Below are positions 7,801 through 11,821 of a stretch of DNA of 11,821 nucleotides, piece after piece. Below the pieces are notes generated by a model that was not told the origin of the DNA, did no database searches, and saw only the letters and a program-made list of their open reading frames with translations. The stretch comes from an uncultured Oscillospiraceae bacterium (GTDB taxonomy: Bacteria > Bacillota > Clostridia > Oscillospirales > Oscillospiraceae), in assembly GCA_934569045.1 (NCBI GenBank), contig CAKTJX010000045.1:1-11821 (forward strand), read 5' to 3'. Each line of letters begins with the position of its first letter. Position 1 is the stretch's first letter. A program made the position numbers and the translations under genes.

Positions 7801-9897
7801 CGTCACGCCGATCCGCGCCAGCTTCTGCCGAACCCGGTTCACCTGCTCCTCCGTCGCGCAGAGAATCAGATGCACCGCCGAATCCCGGAAGCAGTTCTTC
7901 TCCAGAACAATTTCCGCCGTATCCTTGGAAATGGTCAGGGTCGCCGCCACCTGGCAGCCGGAAAAAGCATCGCTGCGCAGAATCAGCTTTTTCTGATCCG
8001 GCAGATTCAGAATCTGGCAGTCGTCATTCAGGAGCTTCTTGATTCCCCCTTGGCTGTCCATCAGGAAGGGCGTTTTCAGGGTATAGCTGTCTTTTTCCGA
8101 ACGGATGTGGATATTGTATGCCTCGATTTCCTCCGCATCCCGCTGACACAGCTCCGCCACCTGCTCATCGGCCACGTACACCGTAATCCCCGGCATATTT
8201 TCGTAGCGCAGCTGGGGCAGGGGGTCTCCGGCCTGTAAGTGCAGCTCCTGAATGCGATTGCTCTTCAGCGGGCGGACCGCCTGGATGCCCTTCGGAACCG
8301 TCAGACTGGTTACGGAAGTCGGCACGCCCCGGATGACGGTGCCCGCCGCGTTGAGCAGCAGCCCGTCCTTGGAGGAAAATACCGGGTTTCCGGGCGCCAC
8401 CTCATAGGCATCCGTTACCTCCAGCCCATCGCCGCTCTGATCCGGAATCAGCAGCAGCGTGCTGGGCAGCGACAGCACCCGGACGCCCTTGGTCCCGTCC
8501 AGGAAAATTGCCTGGGCATACTCCGGAACCCGCAGAACCCCGTCCGCGTCCACCAGGGCGCCGACAACGGTCTGGAAATAGTAACTGTCGCCGTTCGCCG
8601 GGTCCTGCTCAAAATCCGCATTCACCGGGTAAATCTGAATCGCCGCGTCATAGCCCGTTTTCAGAGGGACATAGCTCCCCGGCAGCAGCACATGGCGGCC
8701 TGCCGTCACAGGGTACAGCCAGGATACCGGCTTTCCATCCTCCGTCCAGCCGGTATACAGACTGGTCAGCTTCGTTCCAAATACCCAGAAAAGGTCATCC
8801 GGGTTCTCCACCAGCATATCCAGCTGGTATTCCAGCAGATTCAGGGCGGTTCCGGCGGCCGGATACTGGTTGTCTTTGTTCACAATGGCATCCGGGTCAA
8901 TGGCCGTACTGCCGGAAGCGGGATTCCGGGACAGCAGGATGACCCGGCTCTGGGCCGGCTTATACGCGACCCAGAAGGGGTCCTCTGTCTCCAGGGGTTC
9001 CCAGGGGCTCTTGGTGGAAAACCGATAGCTGACCCGAACCTGCATATCCGCGCCGCTGGGGATTGTCACAGGGTACTTGGAAACCATCGTTGCCCCGCCG
9101 TCAAAGCTCACCCCGTCGATGCGGATGTAGATGCCGTATTCCGCCTCCGTCAGAGGGCGGCGGTATCCGTCCTTGTCATAGAAGCAGGTGATCATGCTGG
9201 CGAAAAGCGCCTTCTCCAGGCTCTTCCAATCCGCGTAGGTCTGCCCGGCATAGAGGATGCTCTCGCTGCTGTCATCCTGCCGGATATAATAGTAGCGCCA
9301 GATATCCCAGTCATCGCACCTGGAAAAATTCTTCTCATCAAATGTCTTGTCGGAATCCAGGGCATCCTTTGGCGGGTCCCGTTTGACCGGCTCCGGGTCC
9401 GGCGGGATCACGATAGGCTCTGTGGGCAGGGTTGGCTCTGTGGGCCCTGTCTCCTCACCGCCGCCCCCTGTTCCGCCGCCGGATGTACCGCCGCCGCTCT
9501 CCGTTCCACCGCTGGGATCAAAAATATGGTCCGGCGTCTGTGCGGTATTCCCGTCCTTCTGCGTATTGTCTCCCAGAATGCCGCCCGTAGAGCTTGCCTG
9601 TTGGCTGCCGTCCGTCTGGAACAGAAAGTTTCCGCTGTCCGTCTGGGGCCCCTCCTGGCGCTGGGCATCCTCCTGCTTTTCCCAGCGGGAGGCATCATCG
9701 CCATCCCGGCCGCCGGTGGCCTGAAGGTCCTGCTCCTGTTGGAAGAGAACCTGGTTATTTTTCAGGCTCCGCTCCCGCCCGGAGGGGGAAAAGTCCGAGC
9801 CGCTCCAGTAGCGCAGCCCCGCCCAGGCCCCCGCCGTCACCAGCGCCGCGCCTGCTAAGACAGCCAGGGTAATTTGAATGTTCTTTCTTTTCCCCAT
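4900..9897 (-). CDS. Giant N-terminally anchored BspA-like leucine-rich-repeat protein
   Basis: The predicted 1665-residue product has a short basic N-terminus and one hydrophobic helix (about 9-28) that would anchor it with the bulk outside the cell. A charged, Gln-rich stretch leads into a Gly- and Pro-rich linker (about 129-177, GGGTSGGGTGGGG then TEPTLPTEP). A region of unknown fold follows to about 600. BspA-type repeats with the AFxxCxxLxxVxLP pattern then appear at about 637-680, 743-809, 919-1020, 1154-1175, 1315-1349 and 1496-1530. An Ala/Gln-rich helix closes the protein, with no LPXTG sorting signal. The ATG at 9897 overlaps the kinase stop (TGATG) and has GAGAG upstream; a TTG one codon earlier is less likely. 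Related proteins bind host or surface ligands in some bacteria, but no ligand can be read here. It lies between a sensor kinase and a MoxR gene, so it may be a client or sensor of that machinery. Confidence 0.88.
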   Translation of the reverse strand: MGKRKNIQITLAVLAGAALVTAGAWAGLRYWSGSDFSPSGRERSLKNNQVLFQQEQDLQATGGRDGDDASRWEKQEDAQRQEGPQTDSGNFLFQTDGSQQASSTGGILGDNTQKDGNTAQTPDHIFDPSGGTESGGGTSGGGTGGGGEETGPTEPTLPTEPIVIPPDPEPVKRDPPKDALDSDKTFDEKNFSRCDDWDIWRYYYIRQDDSSESILYAGQTYADWKSLEKALFASMITCFYDKDGYRRPLTEAEYGIYIRIDGVSFDGGATMVSKYPVTIPSGADMQVRVSYRFSTKSPWEPLETEDPFWVAYKPAQSRVILLSRNPASGSTAIDPDAIVNKDNQYPAAGTALNLLEYQLDMLVENPDDLFWVFGTKLTSLYTGWTEDGKPVSWLYPVTAGRHVLLPGSYVPLKTGYDAAIQIYPVNADFEQDPANGDSYYFQTVVGALVDADGVLRVPEYAQAIFLDGTKGVRVLSLPSTLLLIPDQSGDGLEVTDAYEVAPGNPVFSSKDGLLLNAAGTVIRGVPTSVTSLTVPKGIQAVRPLKSNRIQELHLQAGDPLPQLRYENMPGITVYVADEQVAELCQRDAEEIEAYNIHIRSEKDSYTLKTPFLMDSQGGIKKLLNDDCQILNLPDQKKLILRSDAFSGCQVAATLTISKDTAEIVLEKNCFRDSAVHLILCATEEQVNRVRQKLARIGVTDISVAKLKTTADGFVCAELQDGQYRLVSAPKDLVSFSEIKGVSVTEIGNAAFEGCASLRWVTLPECVKLVERRAFADCASLEGVVIQNRQEITLQENAFTGCYALRFLGSNAVKGSVADSLGDGLGYAGFYPDGGTGYPVTTDFSTNPWASSPGASCYAFYDCGDARMLYAMDEAGKPTRLLRSGAVVSGAVKLPADTIEIALKAFQNVATEFTINWEDLTQLRIIGSNAFNASALTGDVALRTGATVFVGNSAFADCYGLRSFYADSVNVEFYAFTNCYSLESVELRLDPYGIYSAQLPAGLFFGCYSLAEVKLNNEVPPQLGWFSPKVWFCLRDNPDEADFLYVPEGCEEKYVDAWTYTYAGYKDRDDLWGELFFDILDPDLTGTAVEQWSWDVRRTIRSVIAGLDPADEPNPAEGFSWYVDDAGTVTLLGVPEDRTELNLLGENIGLGVTGYVDYLGSGVFQNCPNLNTVTIPYRLIGFGSEQRLTGIETDAFRTGSALLTVIFEDATPPTLVPAADGSFAFRDDGGQVLVQVPEGCKETYLNAWLENLGGAYTEDELLAMMGWAGDIQEQIGAEGFGLECRDREWVLTAVPADAETLTLDAETLGLPEGEHLSRIASGAFTGAAGLGTVTIPDGLTVIESGAFPTGGEHLNLIFAGQTPPSLLAGTDGRFSFGLEGDKLSLTVPKDAEEDYLHQWKANLAGFENYEAALAATQAAHQSWNDVRVRQTTDSALLEQENQLRAMQGLPQAEDPLTHFAYASIRGGKGIRLNRAPTYVERITLDAETMGLEKGEKLLEINADSFQDCDLLTELVLPDTVDAITSKVFTCGAEHLTLDFTAWTKDKTPPTLVLLNQEPFSFGLTKENAKVTVRVTDEQTKQRFVERWAPAFAGAESRQTLIDQLYARAAAQTGQTTLTQEEQAALAAQAALDADARIAQAERLLNEIITYPKPERQASGTGENPEG
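5122..6843 (-). repeat. Four diverged copies of a C-terminal protein module
   Basis: Within the leucine-rich protein a segment of about 45 residues recurs at 1019-1064, 1211-1255, 1362-1405 and 1547-1592. Each begins PPxL, then has F-F around a turn rich in Asp, Gly or Asn, a hydrophobic strand ending in VP or V (for example LVQVPEGC, LSLTVPKDA), and then a Y-W-AG end such as EETYLNAW or EEDYLHQW. In the last three copies the preceding 80-90 residues also correspond (LTLDAETLGLPEGEHLSRI and ITLDAETMGLEKGEKLLEI are the closest pair), so a larger unit of about 150-190 residues has been duplicated. The repeats are diverged at both DNA and protein level, so they are old or under diversifying change. 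Confidence 0.75.
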
Positions 9898-11567
9898 CAA
9901 TGGTTCTCTCTTTTCCGCAGATACGCGCCGATGCTCCGGCGCAGGGCCACAAAGTCAACCGGCTTGGCATAGTGGCCGTTCATGCCGCTCTGGGCAGACA
10001 GCCGCTGATCCTCTACAAAGGCATCTGCCGACAGGGCGAAAATGGGGATCTCCCCCGCGTCCGCCCGGTTCAAGGCCCGGATGGCCCGGGCCGCCGCCCG
10101 TCCGTCCAGCACCGGCATCTGCACGTCCATGAGGATAAAATCGTAATAGCCCCGCTCGTGGCTTTGGAAAGCTTCCACAGCCAGCTGGCCGTTTTCCGCC
10201 ACCTCCACCTGGGCGCCCATTTCCTTCAGAATCTCCGTGGCAACCAGGGCGTTGGTCTCGTTGTCCTCCGCCATCAGAATCCGGCGGCCCCGGAACAGGG
10301 TGTCCTCGTCCACGGCGGCACCTTCTCCACCCTGGGCACCGGCAAGCGCCGTATCCTCCGCCACCGGCAGATGCAGGAACACCGTAAAGTCGCTGCCCTT
10401 GCCGGGGACGCTTTCCACCGTGATCTCGCCGCCCATCAGGTGCACCAGCTGCTCCGTAATGGCCATGCCAAGGCCGGTGCCGCCGTAGCGGTGGGAGGTC
10501 TCAATGCTCTCCTGCTCAAAGGGCCGGAAAATTTTCCGCAGGAACTCCGGGGACATGCCGATGCCCGTATCGTGGACCCGGATCATCAGGTCCATCTGGT
10601 TCTCCCGCAGAAGCATCTGCCGGAAGGTCAGCCTGATCTCGCCCTGGGATGTAAATTTCACGGCGTTGGATAGCAGATTGATGATGATCTGCCGCAGCCG
10701 CATCTCGTCACCCAGCACCACGTCCCGGGTCACGTCCTCAAATACCACATGGTAGGCAACGCCCCGCTGCTCCAACTGGCCCCGGTACATTTCCAGCAGC
10801 AGATCTCCCAGCCGGTGCAGGGACAATGGCTTTTTCTCCAGCTCCACCTTGTTGGCCTCAATCCGGGAAATATCCAGGATGTCATTCAGCAGTCCCAGCA
10901 TATGGCCCGCCAGGGTATCCGCCCGGGTCAGGTATTCCATAGCCGGGCTCTCCGGCTCCAGCCGGCTCTCCGCCAGGGCCAGCATACCGGTAATACCGTT
11001 CATAGGCGTCCGAATCTCATGGGACATCCGGGAGAAGAAGCTGGTCTTGGACCGGCCCGCCTCCTCCAGCTTGGCGATGGTCTCGGCGTTTGCGGCATCC
11101 GTATTCGCGTCCTCGGTGGCATCCCGGAGGAACAGCAGATCATACTTCCCGTCCCTGCTTCGCATCAGGCTGAAACGCACCCAGCTGCCGTCCCGGCGTT
11201 GGAAGCGCTTTCCGGCAGGGGTGCCGTCCCAGTTCTTGTAAAACATCCAGGGGCCGTTTTTCCCCTGTTCCTCAAAATCGGCCCCCAGCTTGACCACGTC
11301 CGCCTTTAATTCCGGCAGGCTGGCCCCCAGCAGCGCCGCGGCCCCGCCGGACAGCCCCACGGGCAGCACATCCCGGCGGCGGATCACCAGGCAGCCCCGG
11401 TCCGTCAGGCCGTCAAAGGTCCGCTGGTAGATTTCCTCCCAGCCGTTTCCGCGCCTGCGCCGGAGAAGGCACAAAACCGCCAGCACCGCGCACAGAGCTG
11501 CCAGCAGCACAACGCTCCACAGCGGCAGCGTCACCGCCACGCCGAATCCATTCTCTCCCATTGCCAT
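9897..11567 (-). CDS. Hybrid sensor histidine kinase/response regulator
   Basis: With the ATG at 11567 the protein has 556 residues. One hydrophobic helix (about 10-35) is followed by RRRR, then a PAS-like domain (about 46-149), a short helix, HisKA with phospho-accepting His183 in SHEIRTPMNG, and an HATPase domain. The last shows NLLSN (Asn297, Asn301), DTGIGM (333-338), FRPFEQ and GGTGLGM (362-368). A receiver domain ends the protein, with the acidic pair Glu434/Asp435, phospho-accepting Asp481 in ILMDVQMP, Ser513 and Lys535. All catalytic residues are present. There is no Hpt domain and no DNA-binding output domain, so a phosphotransfer partner must lie elsewhere. Almost nothing projects outside the membrane, so the input is probably membrane or cytoplasmic. 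A longer version from TTG at 11594 is possible, but ATG 11567 has GGAGG five bases upstream. It heads the operon. Confidence 0.93.
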   Translation of the reverse strand: MAMGENGFGVAVTLPLWSVVLLAALCAVLAVLCLLRRRRGNGWEEIYQRTFDGLTDRGCLVIRRRDVLPVGLSGGAAALLGASLPELKADVVKLGADFEEQGKNGPWMFYKNWDGTPAGKRFQRRDGSWVRFSLMRSRDGKYDLLFLRDATEDANTDAANAETIAKLEEAGRSKTSFFSRMSHEIRTPMNGITGMLALAESRLEPESPAMEYLTRADTLAGHMLGLLNDILDISRIEANKVELEKKPLSLHRLGDLLLEMYRGQLEQRGVAYHVVFEDVTRDVVLGDEMRLRQIIINLLSNAVKFTSQGEIRLTFRQMLLRENQMDLMIRVHDTGIGMSPEFLRKIFRPFEQESIETSHRYGGTGLGMAITEQLVHLMGGEITVESVPGKGSDFTVFLHLPVAEDTALAGAQGGEGAAVDEDTLFRGRRILMAEDNETNALVATEILKEMGAQVEVAENGQLAVEAFQSHERGYYDFILMDVQMPVLDGRAAARAIRALNRADAGEIPIFALSADAFVEDQRLSAQSGMNGHYAKPVDFVALRRSIGAYLRKRENH

Positions 11568-11572
11568 CCCAT

Positions 11573-11577
11573 CCTCC
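11573..11577 (-). promoter_or_regulatory. Ribosome binding site that sets the kinase start
   Basis: A perfect GGAGG lies five bases before ATG 11567 and eleven bases before a second in-frame ATG at 11561. The TTG at 11594, which would add nine residues, has no comparable site. This favours 11567, with 11561 as the alternative. Confidence 0.7.
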
Positions 11578-11629
11578 CGCGGCCCAGCCGTCAAAGGCCC
11601 AAAGCCATTCTTTAGGCCGCAATTCGCCC

Positions 11630-11657
11630 ATAATACGAATCGTTATACCACTGTCAT
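11630..11657 (-). promoter_or_regulatory. Alternative overlapping promoter
   Basis: A second pair, ATGACA (11657-11652) and TATTAT (11635-11630) with a 16-base spacer, matches consensus in five of six positions in each box. It overlaps the first candidate. Only one may be used, or both; the sequence alone cannot decide. Confidence 0.45.
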
Positions 11658-11670
11658 TTTGGGGACGCAA
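11642..11670 (-). promoter_or_regulatory. Candidate sigma-70-type promoter for the five-gene operon
   Basis: On the minus strand TATAAC (11647-11642) is preceded by TGG, an extended -10 arrangement, and by TTGCGT (11670-11665) at a 17-base spacing. The predicted start lies near 11635, leaving a leader of about 65 bases before the kinase ATG. The -35 is weak and the -10 good. It lies just downstream of a terminator for an upstream unit, which fits a new transcription start here. Confidence 0.55.
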
Positions 11671-11701
11671 TGCAAATTGTGACATTTTTTGCCAAAAGCG
11701 C

Positions 11702-11738
11702 AAAAAGAGCGCGCCGCAGCTTCAAAGCCACAGCGCAC
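11702..11738 (-). terminator. Intrinsic terminator of an upstream minus-strand transcript
   Basis: On the minus strand 11738-11725 pairs with 11722-11709 in a stem of up to 14 bp, including four G-U wobbles, around a very small loop, followed by TCTTTTT (11708-11702). The wobbles become A-C mismatches on the plus strand, so the hairpin is built for leftward transcription. It would end a gene or RNA lying beyond the right edge and separate it from the operon. Confidence 0.7.
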
Positions 11739-11821
11739 CCTTTCTAAGGCAGCACCGCACAATTCGGCAAGCAGATTCGGCGAGAGATTTTTCGTCAAGT
11801 CAAGGTTTGAAAAGCGAAGGA
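11739..11821. other. Unassigned sequence at the right edge
   Basis: No gene is visible. ATTCGGC is repeated at 11762-11768 and 11775-11781, and TCAAG is repeated in tandem near 11794-11803. On the minus strand this would be the 3' part of a transcript ending at the terminator to its left. It may be a 3' untranslated region, a small RNA or a dispersed repeat; nothing here distinguishes these. Confidence 0.3.

Noticed and set aside
9369..9515. Insertion or frameshift at the Gly/Pro-rich low-complexity segment
   Set aside because: The frame stays open through it and the composition is that of a flexible linker between the membrane anchor and the extracellular part.
4933..9858. Long plus-strand open frames of 1101 and 539 codons opposite the leucine-rich protein gene
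   Set aside because: They are codon-aligned with the minus-strand gene and open because that gene avoids TTA, CTA and TCA. The translations have no recognisable domain and no convincing start signals, while the minus-strand protein has clear repeats and a membrane anchor.

Overview
The window is a GC-rich bacterial segment with strong GGAGG/AAGGAAG-type ribosome binding sites, GTG and ATG starts and tightly packed genes. Together with a BspA-like leucine-rich surface protein beside a MoxR/DUF58/transglutaminase trio, this suggests a Gram-positive Clostridia-type anaerobe, possibly of the Oscillospiraceae. That placement is inferred from gene content and base use only, because no rRNA or other marker gene is present.

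Left end (1-440). A plus-strand tRNA-Gly(CCC) with its own extended -10 promoter is followed by a perfect 14-bp hairpin flanked by T runs on both strands, which can serve as a shared bidirectional terminator. Beyond it lie about 300 bases without a gene that are almost entirely foldable. They hold an inverted copy of the tRNA-Gly 3' end built into a cloverleaf-like minus-strand structure (138-218), several further hairpins, and a tandem array of short hairpins separated by an invariant GATTTCA with a 21-22 base period. The array runs into the stop codon of the neighbouring gene. I do not recognise this element as a described RNA family, and it is the strongest candidate for something new here.

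Middle and right (441-11567). Five minus-strand genes form one apparent operon. In transcription order they are a membrane-anchored hybrid sensor histidine kinase/response regulator, a 1665-residue N-terminally anchored BspA-like leucine-rich-repeat protein, a MoxR-type AAA+ ATPase, a DUF58 protein and a multi-pass membrane transglutaminase-like protein. Junctions are a 1-base overlap, a 17-base gap, a 4-base overlap and a 24-base gap. The last three are a familiar trio in which a MoxR ATPase is thought to act on DUF58 and transglutaminase partners at the membrane. Here the trio is coupled to a very large extracellular protein and a signalling kinase, and the transglutaminase has alanine where the catalytic cysteine is expected. 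The operon therefore looks like an envelope or surface-sensing module, but its substrate is unknown.

Right end (11568-11821). A minus-strand intrinsic terminator of an unseen upstream gene is followed by promoter-like sequences for the operon. If the operon is transcribed to the terminator at about 100-137, its mRNA carries a 3' untranslated region of more than 300 bases made of the hairpin array and the tRNA-like fold.
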